A stretch of 12,174 bases of DNA, taken from assembly GCA_001805885.1 (NCBI GenBank), contig MHHC01000071.1, forward strand, positions 1 through 12,174, written 5' to 3'. Origin of the DNA: Omnitrophica WOR_2 bacterium RIFCSPLOWO2_12_FULL_51_24. Its GTDB lineage: Bacteria > Omnitrophota > Gorgyraeia > Pluralincolimonadales > Pluralincolimonadaceae. The position numbers were made by a program, and so were the translations under genes. Of this stretch, positions 1-8,392 are shown in pieces; within the stretch, counting starts at the first letter, position 1; each line of letters begins with the position of its first letter. The notes below the pieces were generated by a model, which worked only from the letters and a program-made list of their open reading frames with translations, did not search any database and was not told the DNA's origin.

Positions 1-87
1 CGATATCTTCAGTTTCTCGCTTATCTCCTCGCCGGAGATGAACTCGCCGTTCGAGGAGCGGAATATGTTCAGGATCTTATCGTCCAT
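1..87 (-). CDS. birA: BirA-like biotin ligase / biotin operon repressor, N-terminal fragment
   Basis: This is the 5' end of a gene that continues beyond base 1; only 29 codons are visible, beginning MDDKILNIF and ending near SEKLKIS. The pattern of a short helix, then GEFISGEEISEKLKIS, matches the start of the winged helix-turn-helix domain that precedes the biotin-protein ligase domain in bifunctional BirA proteins. Such proteins attach biotin to carboxylase carrier domains and, with biotinyl-AMP bound, repress biotin genes. The ATG follows the uvrB TAA stop directly (TAAATG), so it is probably translationally coupled to uvrB. A position downstream of nadC is common for birA in bacteria. The catalytic domain lies outside the window, so another HTH regulator with the same fold remains possible. 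Confidence 0.72.
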   Translation of the reverse strand, partial: MDDKILNIFRSSNGEFISGEEISEKLKIS

Positions 88-2052
88 TTATTTTTTTCTT
101 AGTACCGCGATCTGGTCGCGGATGCCCGCGGCTTTTTCGAACTGGAGATTTCGCGCCGCGAGGTCCATCTCGTATTCGAGGTCCTCTATTACCTTTTCTA
201 TCTCGTAACCGCCGGCCGCGACTCCGACCGCCTCCATCTCGACTTCCTCGGCTGACTCGATCATCTCGATGCCTTCGCGGATCGCCTTCTGTATCGATTT
301 TGGTGTTATATTATTCCTCTTATTATACTCTAATTGCAGGCTTCGTCTACGGTTTGTTTCGCTGACAGCGCGCTTGAGCGAACCGGTGATATTATCGGCA
401 TACATGATGACCCGGCCGTTTATGTGGCGCGCCGCGCGGCCGGAAAGCTGTATAAGTGATGTTTCGGATCGTAAAAAACCCTCTTTATCGGCGTCGAGTA
501 TAGCCACAAGCGAGACCTCAGGCAGGTCAAGCCCCTCCCTTAACAGATTGACGCCGACAAGACAGTCGAAATCGCCGAGGCGCAGTTCCTTCAATATCTT
601 TACTCTCTCTATCGCGTCGATATCCGAGTGGATGTATTTGACGCGCAGGTCGAGTTCCTCAAGATATGCCGATAGGTCCTCAGCCATCCGCTTGGTAAGT
701 GTCGTGACGAGGACCCGTTCTTTCTTCTTGGCGCGCTCGCGGACCTGCTCTATTATATCGTCCACTTGGCCATCGGTGGGTTTTATAGTTATTTCCGGAT
801 CGATAAGGCCGGTGGGCCGGATGAGTTGCTCGACGACCTTGGCGCCGGATTTTAAGATCTCATATTCAGACGGCGTGGCCGAGGCGAATATCGCCTCTTT
901 CATGAGCGTCTCGAACTCATCAAAGCGAAGCGGCCTGTTGTCTAGGCACGAAGGCAGGCGGAAGCCGAATTCAACGAGCGTCTTTTTGCGCGAGCGGTCG
1001 CCCTCATACATCCCCCTTATCTGCGGGATGGTCACGTGTGACTCGTCTATTATCGTCAGGAAATCTTTCTGGAAATAATCCATGAGGCACCACGGCCGTG
1101 AACCTGCCGGCCTGCCGCTTAAATGCCGCGCGTAATTCTCTACGCCGTGGCAATAGCCGATCTCCTGGAGCATTTCCATGTCGTATTTCGTGCGGCTCTC
1201 AAGGCGCTGGGCCTCAAGGAGTTTTCCTTTGGATCGCAGGAATTCAAGGCGTCCGGCAAGTTCCTCTTTTATTACTTTAATAGCTTCTTCTATCCGCGGC
1301 TGAGAGGCCAGGAAATGTTTTGCCGGGTATATCGCCGTACGGTCAAGCGTTGAAATAACTTTTTGTGAGACGGGATCCAGCTCGACTATCTTCTCGATCT
1401 CATCGCCGAAAAATTCGACCCGTACAGCCCTCTCCGCATATGCCGGGAATATCTCGACCGTATCTCCGCGGACCCGGATCTTGCCGCGGATGAACTCAAT
1501 ATCGTTGCGCTCATATTGTATGCTTAATAGTCTGCGCAGGACCTCATCCCTGTCTATCTTCTGTCCTGCCTCGAGGGATACGAGCATCTCGGCGTAATCA
1601 GACGGTGAACCGAGATTATAGATGCACGAGACGCTGGCAACTATTATCACGTCATCGCGCGACATGAGTGAGGATGTCGCTCGAAGGCGCAGCCGGTCGA
1701 GCCGGTCGTTTATCGATGAGTCCTTTTCGATATATGTGTCGGTCTGCGGGATATAGGCTTCCGGCTGGTAGTAGTCGTAATAACTTACGAAATATTCTAC
1801 GGCGTTCTCGGGGAAAAATTCCTTGAACTCACTGTAAAGCTGCGCCGCGAGGGTCTTGTTGTGGGAGATGACGAGGACGGGCTTGCCGGCCTTTTCGATG
1901 ACATTAGCCATCGTGAAGGTCTTGCCTGAGCCGGTGACGCCAAGAAGCGTCTGGTAACGTTTTCCGTTTAGGAGTCCTTCGGAAAGCGCCTTGATCGCCT
2001 GAGGCTGGTCGCCTTCAGGCTTGAAGGATGAGGCGAGTTTAAATTTTGGCAT
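88..2052 (-). CDS. uvrB: UvrABC excinuclease subunit B (UvrB)
   Basis: UvrB is the damage-verification helicase-like subunit of bacterial nucleotide excision repair; it is loaded by UvrA and recruits UvrC for incision. The 654-residue length is normal. Visible landmarks are the start FKLASSFKPEGDQPQAI, Walker A GVTGSGKT (residues 38-45), the damage-probing beta-hairpin YYDYYQPEAYIP (91-102), the DESH Walker B box (336-339), SATPSEYE (391-398), the helicase motif V region with REGLDLPEV (505-513), motif VI with GRAARH (538-543), and a C-terminal UVR motif region (about 619-654) that binds UvrC. Motif VI reads QLSGRAARH where most family members have QTIGRAARN. The ATG has GGAG only 2 bases upstream, in a 10-base gap after nadC. 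Family identity is certain. Its place at the end of a biosynthetic operon, without uvrA or uvrC, is of no obvious functional meaning. Confidence 0.98.
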   Translation of the reverse strand: MPKFKLASSFKPEGDQPQAIKALSEGLLNGKRYQTLLGVTGSGKTFTMANVIEKAGKPVLVISHNKTLAAQLYSEFKEFFPENAVEYFVSYYDYYQPEAYIPQTDTYIEKDSSINDRLDRLRLRATSSLMSRDDVIIVASVSCIYNLGSPSDYAEMLVSLEAGQKIDRDEVLRRLLSIQYERNDIEFIRGKIRVRGDTVEIFPAYAERAVRVEFFGDEIEKIVELDPVSQKVISTLDRTAIYPAKHFLASQPRIEEAIKVIKEELAGRLEFLRSKGKLLEAQRLESRTKYDMEMLQEIGYCHGVENYARHLSGRPAGSRPWCLMDYFQKDFLTIIDESHVTIPQIRGMYEGDRSRKKTLVEFGFRLPSCLDNRPLRFDEFETLMKEAIFASATPSEYEILKSGAKVVEQLIRPTGLIDPEITIKPTDGQVDDIIEQVRERAKKKERVLVTTLTKRMAEDLSAYLEELDLRVKYIHSDIDAIERVKILKELRLGDFDCLVGVNLLREGLDLPEVSLVAILDADKEGFLRSETSLIQLSGRAARHINGRVIMYADNITGSLKRAVSETNRRRSLQLEYNKRNNITPKSIQKAIREGIEMIESAEEVEMEAVGVAAGGYEIEKVIEDLEYEMDLAARNLQFEKAAGIRDQIAVLRKK

Positions 2053-2062
2053 ATCTCCGGGG

Positions 2063-2920
2063 TTATCTGACTATCTCAAGCGAGAAATCTATCGCCTTTG
2101 CGGAATGGGTCAACGCGCCGACAGATATCATGTCGACGCCGGTTGCGGCGGTCCTCTTCACGTTCTTCAGGTTTATGCCGCCCGAGGCCTCGAGCTGCAG
2201 CCCATAATGGCCTTCGTCGCGACGAAGAGCGACCGCGGCCTTGATCTCTTTTAAACTCATATTATCGAGCATTATTATGTCGGGGTTAAGGCCTATCACA
2301 TGTTTGAATTGATCGATGTCCTGTACCTCCACCTCCACCTTGATCTTTTTCCCGCGTGAGGCTTCGATAGCCCGGGCGACCGCTTCCCAGTCGTAGCCGA
2401 GCGCCGCGAGGTGATTGTCCTTTATCAATATCTGATCGTGCAGGCCGAGGCGGTGGTTTGCGCCGCCCCCTACTCCGACCGCGTATTTCTCGAGGATCCT
2501 CAAGCCGGGCGCGGTCTTGCGGGTGTCCATTATCTTTACTTTATGTGGTTTGACCGCCTCGACGAACTGCTCCGTGAGCGTCGCGATACCCGAAAGATGG
2601 CTGAGGAAATTTAATGCGGTCCTTTCGGCGGTAAGTATCGCGTTGGGGTCGCCTTCGATATAGGCTATCTGTTTTTCGGGCTCGACCCATTCCCCGTCAG
2701 CAACAAGCGGCATAAACTTGATCTTTGAATCGCGCATGACAAAAGCCGCCATTGCGACCGAAATTCCCGAAAGGACGCCTTCTCCGCCCGCGATTATCAC
2801 CGCTTGGATGATCTTCGGTTTGGGAAAAAGCGCCTCGGTCGTGATATCGCCGGCTCCGATATCCTCATCGAGGGCGCGGCGGATGATCTCGAGTATCTCC
2901 TTATCGGCTAGCTCTCTAAT
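2063..2920 (-). CDS. nadC: Nicotinate-nucleotide pyrophosphorylase (quinolinate phosphoribosyltransferase, carboxylating)
   Basis: NadC converts quinolinate and PRPP to nicotinate mononucleotide, CO2 and pyrophosphate in de novo NAD synthesis. Motifs, numbered for a 285-residue protein, are EDIGAGDITT near residues 18-27, ERTALNFLSHLSG (99-111), TRKTAPGLR (133-141), GGGANHR (151-157), IKDNH (166-170), MLDNM (217-221) and LEASGGI (243-249). The first ATG/GTG/TTG in frame is a GTG at 2800, which would remove the conserved N-terminal EDIGxGDIT segment. The frame stays open up to a stop at 2942-2944. No ATG, GTG or TTG lies between, so I propose an ATT start at 2920-2918. It has AAAGGA (2937-2932) 11 bases upstream and overlaps the end of valS by 13 bases. 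This gives the usual family length. The family call is certain; the start is inferred. ATC at 2887-2885, behind AAGGAG (2902-2897), is an alternative. Confidence 0.9.
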   Translation of the reverse strand: MRELADKEILEIIRRALDEDIGAGDITTEALFPKPKIIQAVIIAGGEGVLSGISVAMAAFVMRDSKIKFMPLVADGEWVEPEKQIAYIEGDPNAILTAERTALNFLSHLSGIATLTEQFVEAVKPHKVKIMDTRKTAPGLRILEKYAVGVGGGANHRLGLHDQILIKDNHLAALGYDWEAVARAIEASRGKKIKVEVEVQDIDQFKHVIGLNPDIIMLDNMSLKEIKAAVALRRDEGHYGLQLEASGGINLKNVKRTAATGVDMISVGALTHSAKAIDFSLEIVR

Positions 2921-5559
2921 CGTTTTAAATTTCCTTTCAGTTTATCCAAAGAGACCTTCGCCTCATCGAGCTTCTCTTTCTCTTTGCCGACGACCTCTTT
3001 GGGCGCTTTCGCGGTGAAATTCCTGTTGCGCAATTTCACTTCTATGGAATTCGCATATTTTTCGAGTTCGCCTATCTTCGACATCACCTTCTTCTTTTCC
3101 GCCTCGATGTCCACAAGGCCATCAAGCGGCACGCATATCTCGCAATCGCCGAAGACAGAGATCGATGACGCCTTCGGTCGTTTCAGCTTTTCGGCCACCT
3201 CGAGCGATTCGAGCTTCGCGAGGTTCTTTATGTAATCGAGGGACTTCTCCATCGCGCCGCGGCTCTTGCCGCTTCCCGCGGTGACTATCGCATTGCAGAA
3301 TTTATGGGGCTGGATATTCACCTCCGCGCGGATATTCCTTATGGCGGTTATTATGCCTATAGCGAGATCCATATCGCCTTCAGTTTTTTTATCTATCAGA
3401 TCCTTCTGTAGATGCGGCCACGGCTGGACCATTATAGAATCTCTTTTGTGCGGCAGGCTGTTCCATATCTCCTCCGTAATAAACGGCATGATCGGATGCA
3501 GCAGCCTCAGGCTCTTTTCCAGCACCTTATATAGGATTATTTGCGTATTTTTTTCCTTTATGCGGCTTTTGGCTATCTCCAGATACCAGTCACAATACTT
3601 ATGCCAGATAAAGTCGTACAGCAAATTTGCCGCTTCACTGAATCTGTATGATTCAAGCGCCTTATCCAGTCCCTCCAATGTCGAATAAAAATTACTGAGT
3701 ATCCATCTGTCCGCAAGCGTCAGGTCTGCGGTTTTGTATAAGACGCACAGGTCCGTATCGACATCTTCCGACAGGTTAGTTATGACGAATCGCGCCGCAT
3801 TCCAGATCTTGTTTGCGAAATTCCTTCCCAATTGGAATTTCTCTTTTGACAAAAATACGTCCTGGCCTGCGGCAGTGATGGAGATCATACTGAACCTGAG
3901 CGCATCGGCGCCAAACTCGTCTATTATCTCGATCGGGTCGATGATGTTACCGAGGGATTTAGACATCTTCGCGCCGGCCTCGTCGCGGACAGTGCCGTGG
4001 ATATAGATATCTTTGAAAGGCGCATCGCCCATAAACTCATAGCCGGAGATGATCATGCGGGCGACCCAGAAGAATATGATCTCCTGTGCCGTGACTAACG
4101 TCGATGTCGGATAGAAATACGCCAGGTCTTTTGTCTTCTCCGGCCAGCCGAACGTCGAGAACGGCCAGAGCCACGATGAGAACCAGGTGTCGAGGACGTC
4201 CTCGTCCTGGACGATATCCCTCCCGCCGCAGTCAGGGCATTTTTGCGGCCTGACGCGTGATACGCTTATACCCTTCTTCCCTTCAGAGGTTTTTTGGCAT
4301 TTCCCGCAGTAATAGACCGGTATCCTGTGTCCCCACCATATCTGCCTAGAAATACACCAGTCGCGGATATTCTCCATCCAGTCGAGATAGACCTTGGTCC
4401 AGCGATCGGGATAGAATTTTATCTTTCCGCTATTTGCCGCTTCTATCCCCGCTTTTGCGAGGGGTTTCATCTTGACAAACCACTGCAAAGACAAATACGG
4501 CTCGATGACGGTATGGCACCTGTAGCAATGTCCGACAGAGTGCGCGTGCGGCTCGACTTTCTCGAGGAGCTTCATCTCCTTCAGGTCCTCGAGTATCGCC
4601 TCGCGCGCCTCGAACCTGTCCATCCCGGAATAGTCGCCTGCGTTCTTGCCCATCGTCCCGTCCGGGTTCATTACGACTACCGGTTCAAGGTTGTGGCGCC
4701 TGCCCATCTCGAAGTCGTTGGGATCATGCGCGGGTGTCACCTTGACCGCGCCTGTGCCGAACCCGGGATCAACGATCTCATCCGCTATTACTTTGATCTC
4801 CCTGTTCATTAAAGGAAGTATCAATGTCTCGCCGATGAGATTATCGTACCTCGCGTCTTTCGGGTTTACCGCTACCGCGACGTCGCCGAGCATCGTCTCG
4901 GGGCGCGTCGTCGCAACGGTTACATGCCTATTCTCGCCTTTTACGGGATATTTTACGTAATACAGGAAGCTATTGAGGTCTTTGTGCTGGGCTTCCTCGT
5001 CGCTTAAAGCGGTCTGGCACCTGGGGCACCAGTTGATGATATAATTGCCCCGGTAGATCAAGCCTTTCTCGTAAAGGCGGATAAAGACCTCCACGACCGC
5101 ATTTGAGAGCCCCTCGTCCATGGTGAAACGCGTCCGGTCCCAGTCGCATGAGCAGCCGAGCCTTTTTAACTGCGAGATAATGGTCGAGCCATACTGCTCC
5201 CGCCATTTCCAGACGCGTTCTATGAATTTCTCACGGCCGAGGTCCTGCCTTTTGATCCCCTCTTTCGCGAGCATCTTCTCTACGACATTCTGCGTCGCGA
5301 TGCCGGCGTGGTCTGTCCCGGGAAGCCACTCGGCGTTCCAGCCCTGCATCCTGCGCCATCTTATGAGGATATCCTGCACCGTATTATTTAAGGCATGGCC
5401 CATGTGGAGGATACCGGTAATGTTAGGGGGCGGAATGACTATGGTGTAGGGTTTGCGTTTTGCGTCGGGCTCAGCGCGGAAGAACTTCTTAGACTCCCAG
5501 AGGTTATACCACTTATCTTCTGTCGTCTTTGAATTGTAGGCTGAAGGGATCTCGCGCAT
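2908..5559 (-). CDS. valS: Valyl-tRNA synthetase (ValRS)
   Basis: This class Ia synthetase charges tRNA-Val in the cytoplasm and edits misactivated threonine. The 883 residues are typical of bacterial ValRS. The HIGH signature appears as HMGH (residues 52-55) after PPPNITG, and the KMSKS loop is at 531-535. The CP1 editing domain carries TTRPETMLGD (217-226) and GTGAVKVTPAHDPNDFE (about 268-284). Cysteine pairs at C178/C181, C345/C348, C418/C421 and C441/C444 suggest zinc ribbons. The anticodon-binding domain follows from about residue 610, and the last roughly 65 residues are rich in Lys and Glu, as in the C-terminal coiled-coil arm that holds tRNA. The ATG lies 1 base after the cimA TAA stop with no clear Shine-Dalgarno sequence, so it probably depends on coupling to cimA. 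Its 3' end overlaps nadC. Confidence 0.98.
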   Translation of the reverse strand: MREIPSAYNSKTTEDKWYNLWESKKFFRAEPDAKRKPYTIVIPPPNITGILHMGHALNNTVQDILIRWRRMQGWNAEWLPGTDHAGIATQNVVEKMLAKEGIKRQDLGREKFIERVWKWREQYGSTIISQLKRLGCSCDWDRTRFTMDEGLSNAVVEVFIRLYEKGLIYRGNYIINWCPRCQTALSDEEAQHKDLNSFLYYVKYPVKGENRHVTVATTRPETMLGDVAVAVNPKDARYDNLIGETLILPLMNREIKVIADEIVDPGFGTGAVKVTPAHDPNDFEMGRRHNLEPVVVMNPDGTMGKNAGDYSGMDRFEAREAILEDLKEMKLLEKVEPHAHSVGHCYRCHTVIEPYLSLQWFVKMKPLAKAGIEAANSGKIKFYPDRWTKVYLDWMENIRDWCISRQIWWGHRIPVYYCGKCQKTSEGKKGISVSRVRPQKCPDCGGRDIVQDEDVLDTWFSSWLWPFSTFGWPEKTKDLAYFYPTSTLVTAQEIIFFWVARMIISGYEFMGDAPFKDIYIHGTVRDEAGAKMSKSLGNIIDPIEIIDEFGADALRFSMISITAAGQDVFLSKEKFQLGRNFANKIWNAARFVITNLSEDVDTDLCVLYKTADLTLADRWILSNFYSTLEGLDKALESYRFSEAANLLYDFIWHKYCDWYLEIAKSRIKEKNTQIILYKVLEKSLRLLHPIMPFITEEIWNSLPHKRDSIMVQPWPHLQKDLIDKKTEGDMDLAIGIITAIRNIRAEVNIQPHKFCNAIVTAGSGKSRGAMEKSLDYIKNLAKLESLEVAEKLKRPKASSISVFGDCEICVPLDGLVDIEAEKKKVMSKIGELEKYANSIEVKLRNRNFTAKAPKEVVGKEKEKLDEAKVSLDKLKGNLKRLES

Positions 5560-5560
5560 C

Positions 5561-7132
5561 TTATGATTTACGGTCTTTGAGCAGTTTATATTCGATGGAA
5601 TCTACCAAAGCGTTCCAGGAAGCCTCGATGATGTTCTCGGATACGCCGATAGTCCACCATGAATCCTTGGCGTCCTGCGACTGGATGAGGACTCTGACTT
5701 TGGCCGCGGTGCCGGCCTTTTCTTCGAGGACACGCACCTTGAAGTCCGAAAGGTGCATCTCGGCGAGAGTCGGGTAGAATTCCAAGAGCGCCTTGCGCAG
5801 CGCGTTATCAAGGGCATTGATCGGGCCGTCACCCTCTGCAGCCGTATGCTCCTCGACATTATTTACCTTTACTTTGATCGTTGCCTCAGAAACGAGTTTG
5901 TTGCCCTTATGCTCGGTCACGACCTTAAATCCCTCGAGTTCAAAGAACTTCTTATATTTCTTGAAGGCGCGTTTCAGCAGGAGTTCGAGTGAGCCTTCCG
6001 CGGCCTCAAAATGATAGCCCTCATGTTCCATCTTCTGTAAGAGTTTAAGGATCTTCTTCGTCTTCGCCGCCTCTTTTGTCAGGTCAAGGTCCAGCTCGAG
6101 CGCCTCAGCCCTCAGCAGGATAGAGCTCTTTCCGGAAAGTTCGGATACGAGCAGTCTCCTCTTATTTCCGATCAGATGCGGGTCAAGGTGCTCGTATGTC
6201 AAGGGGTTCTTCATTATGGCGTTGATGTGGACCCCTCCTTTGTGGGTGAACGCGGTATTGCCGACGAACGGCTGGTTCTCCCGCTGCTTTACATTGCTGA
6301 TCTCCGCGACGAATCTCGAAGTCTCGGTTAATTCTTTTAATCTCGCGCCGCTGACGCAATCAATACCGAGTTTGAGTTTCAGGTTTCCGATCACTGATAC
6401 GAGATCAGCGTTTCCGCAGCGCTCGCCGTAACCGTTAAATGTTCCCTGGACCTGGACGCATCCCGCCTGCACTGCCGCGACGGAATTAGCCACTGCCATG
6501 TCACAGTCGTTGTGGCAATGCACGCCTACCGGGCAGTCGAGTTTCGCCAGCACTTCCTTTACGATCTCTACAAATTCAGATGTGATCGTTCCTCCGTTCG
6601 TGTCGCACAGGATGATACAATCAGCGCCGGCGTCGCGCGCGGCGAATACAGTCTTGATCGCGTAATCCGCATTACTCTTATAACCATCGAAGAAATGCTC
6701 GGCATCGTAAAATACGGACTTATCCTTCGATTTAAGATATGAGACCGTATCGGAGATCATCTTTAGATTTTCTTCGAGCGGCACGCGGAATACCTCCTTG
6801 ACATGGAGGTCCCAGGTCTTCCCGAAGACGGTGATGATCTTCGTGCCGGCTTCCAGAAGCCCGCGGACATTGACGTCCCGGTTTACCCTGGTATTCGCGC
6901 GTCGTGTCGAGCCGAAAGCAACGACCACGGAGCTTTTAAACTTGAGCTTTTTCGCCGCCTTAAAGAAGGCCATATCCTTCGGGTTAGACCCCGGCCATCC
7001 GCCCTCGATATAATGGATACCGAGATGGTCTAGTTTCTCGGCGATGCGCAATTTGTCGTTTACCGAATATGAGATCCCTTCGGTCTGGGCCCCGTCGCGG
7101 AGCGTCGTGTCGTATAATGTTACGTCTCTCAT
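5561..7132 (-). CDS. cimA: (R)-citramalate synthase
   Basis: CimA condenses pyruvate with acetyl-CoA to (R)-citramalate, the first step of the threonine-independent route to 2-oxobutyrate and isoleucine. At 523 residues it fits the long bacterial citramalate synthase subfamily rather than LeuA. It has the HMGL-like TIM barrel with DTTLRDGAQTEG (8-19), GGWPGSNPKD (44-53, a signature of this subfamily), HCHND metal ligands (205-209), NGYGERCGNADL (233-244) and HKGGVH (297-302). A C-terminal LeuA-type regulatory dimer domain follows (about 395-520, including AAEGDGPINALDNAL), which binds the feedback inhibitor in relatives. The ATG lies 12 bases after the lysC stop with an AAAGG-like site upstream, and valS follows 1 base after its stop. 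2-Isopropylmalate synthase is the closest alternative, but the GGWPGSNPKD segment argues for citramalate synthase. Confidence 0.94.
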   Translation of the reverse strand: MRDVTLYDTTLRDGAQTEGISYSVNDKLRIAEKLDHLGIHYIEGGWPGSNPKDMAFFKAAKKLKFKSSVVVAFGSTRRANTRVNRDVNVRGLLEAGTKIITVFGKTWDLHVKEVFRVPLEENLKMISDTVSYLKSKDKSVFYDAEHFFDGYKSNADYAIKTVFAARDAGADCIILCDTNGGTITSEFVEIVKEVLAKLDCPVGVHCHNDCDMAVANSVAAVQAGCVQVQGTFNGYGERCGNADLVSVIGNLKLKLGIDCVSGARLKELTETSRFVAEISNVKQRENQPFVGNTAFTHKGGVHINAIMKNPLTYEHLDPHLIGNKRRLLVSELSGKSSILLRAEALELDLDLTKEAAKTKKILKLLQKMEHEGYHFEAAEGSLELLLKRAFKKYKKFFELEGFKVVTEHKGNKLVSEATIKVKVNNVEEHTAAEGDGPINALDNALRKALLEFYPTLAEMHLSDFKVRVLEEKAGTAAKVRVLIQSQDAKDSWWTIGVSENIIEASWNALVDSIEYKLLKDRKS

Positions 7133-7144
7133 CTTATTCGCCTT

Positions 7145-7627
7145 TTATTTTGCTTTTTTAAGATCGAATTCGTCATGGAGCACTTTAAGCGCCGATTCCG
7201 CGAATTTCTTTCCTATGACGCAGGATATCTTGATCTCGGATGTCGATATCATCTCGATGTTTATTTTTTTCGAGGCAAGCGCCTTGAACATCCGCGCCGC
7301 GATGCCGGCATGGCTTCTCATACCGATACCTACTATCGATATCTTCGCGATATTCTCGTCCTTTATCACCTCACCGGCGCCTATCTCCCTTGCCACCCTT
7401 TTGGCGACCTTCATCGTCTTGGCGAGGTCTTCGGTCGGGACAGTAAAAGATACATCTGTCGTTCCGGTGCGGCCGACGTTCTGGACTATCATGTCGATCA
7501 CGATATTATTCGCGCCTAATTCCTTAAATATAATGGCGGCGATACCCGGTTTGTCAGGGACATCGCAGATTGTGACTTTCGCCTCATCTTTTTGTAACGC
7601 CAACCCGCTCACATCGATCTTCTCCAT
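7145..7627 (-). CDS. Probable aspartokinase beta subunit from an internal lysC start
   Basis: An in-frame ATG at codon 249 of lysC (7627-7625) would give a 160-residue product made almost only of the two ACT domains. AAGGAGG lies 8 bases upstream, a better ribosome binding site than that of full-length lysC. Known alpha2beta2 aspartokinases, such as B. subtilis LysC and the Corynebacterium and Thermus enzymes, make a beta subunit of about this size from an internal in-frame start at the same domain boundary. What is seen is the motif and its position. That the product exists here is inferred. The AAGGAGG bases also encode Lys-Glu-Ala, so coding constraint alone could explain them. Confidence 0.62.
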   Translation of the reverse strand: MEKIDVSGLALQKDEAKVTICDVPDKPGIAAIIFKELGANNIVIDMIVQNVGRTGTTDVSFTVPTEDLAKTMKVAKRVAREIGAGEVIKDENIAKISIVGIGMRSHAGIAARMFKALASKKINIEMISTSEIKISCVIGKKFAESALKVLHDEFDLKKAK

Positions 7628-8371
7628 GGATTTTGCCTCCTTGCAGATTATCGTCCCTTCAGCATTGGAAAAACTTGTACGGACGTGTATGGGTATATCA
7701 TAACGTTTGCCGTATTCGACTGACCTCGCCTGCATCACCTTGGCGCCGAGCGAGGCGAGCTCGAGCATCTCGTCATAACTTATCCTTGAAAGTTTTTTGG
7801 CGTTCTTTACTATCCTCGGGTCGGCGGTATAGACTCCGTCGACGTCGGTATATATCTCGCAGATCTTGGCACCGAGCGCGCTTGCGAGCGCAACAGCGGT
7901 CAAGTCGCTTCCGCCGCGGCCGAGGGTGGTGATCTCCTTCTTTATGCTCATACCCTGGAATCCTGCGATGATGACCACCTTACCTTCCTTCAATTTTTCT
8001 TTTATCCTGTCAGCCGCCGATATATTTAAAATACGCGCCTTAGTATGAGAGGTATCTGTTATGATCCCTACCTGCGCTCCGGTGAAAGATATTGCCGGTG
8101 TACCGAGTTTCTCGACAGCCATCGCCAATAGCGCGCAGGATATCTGCTCTCCGGTAGAGATGAGCATATCCATCTCGCGCTCAGACGGGTCATCGGTGAC
8201 CTTGTATGCCAGTTCAATAAGTTCGTCGGTAGTGTCGCCAAGCGCCGATACGACGACCACGACATCATGGCCCTCTTTTTTGTACCTTACTACACGTTTG
8301 GCTGCATTCTTGATCCTTTCGGGATTCGCAACAGAAGAACCGCCGTATTTTTGGACGATCAATGATCCCAC
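7145..8371 (-). CDS. lysC: Aspartate kinase, monofunctional, with tandem ACT domains
   Basis: LysC phosphorylates aspartate to 4-phosphoaspartate, the committed step towards lysine, threonine and methionine. In the 408 residues, the amino-acid-kinase domain covers about 1-245 with KYGGSSV (8-14), STGEQIS (72-78), GRGGSDLTAVALA (151-163) and YTDVDGVYTADPR (174-186). Two ACT regulatory domains follow, at about 265-335 (with DVPDKPGIAAIIF) and 343-408 (with STSEIKISCVI). They are likely sites for lysine and/or threonine feedback. The start codon is GTG at 8371-8369, and no ATG/GTG/TTG lies upstream in the frame before a stop at 8395-8393. A purine-rich GAGGAAGGCGG stretch lies in the 21-base gap after the upstream gene. 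It is not fused to homoserine dehydrogenase, unlike ThrA of enterobacteria. An internal start probably also yields a small regulatory subunit. Confidence 0.97.
   Translation of the reverse strand: MGSLIVQKYGGSSVANPERIKNAAKRVVRYKKEGHDVVVVVSALGDTTDELIELAYKVTDDPSEREMDMLISTGEQISCALLAMAVEKLGTPAISFTGAQVGIITDTSHTKARILNISAADRIKEKLKEGKVVIIAGFQGMSIKKEITTLGRGGSDLTAVALASALGAKICEIYTDVDGVYTADPRIVKNAKKLSRISYDEMLELASLGAKVMQARSVEYGKRYDIPIHVRTSFSNAEGTIICKEAKSMEKIDVSGLALQKDEAKVTICDVPDKPGIAAIIFKELGANNIVIDMIVQNVGRTGTTDVSFTVPTEDLAKTMKVAKRVAREIGAGEVIKDENIAKISIVGIGMRSHAGIAARMFKALASKKINIEMISTSEIKISCVIGKKFAESALKVLHDEFDLKKAK
7636..7642 (-). promoter_or_regulatory. Internal ribosome binding site within lysC
   Basis: The minus strand reads AAGGAGG, a full anti-16S complement, with an 8-base spacer to the ATG at 7627-7625. 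It lies exactly at the junction between the kinase domain and the ACT domains, where beta-subunit translation begins in known two-subunit aspartokinases. Confidence 0.62.
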
Positions 8372-8392
8372 TTTTATTCCGCCTTCCTCATA

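Noticed and set aside
269..1078. 269-codon open frame on the plus strand antisense to uvrB
   Set aside because: It has a serine/arginine-rich, low-quality composition typical of an antisense shadow; uvrB on the other strand carries all expected motifs.
2798..2800. GTG as the start of nadC (245 residues)
   Set aside because: It would remove the conserved EDIGAGDITT segment and leave the protein about 40 residues shorter than its family.
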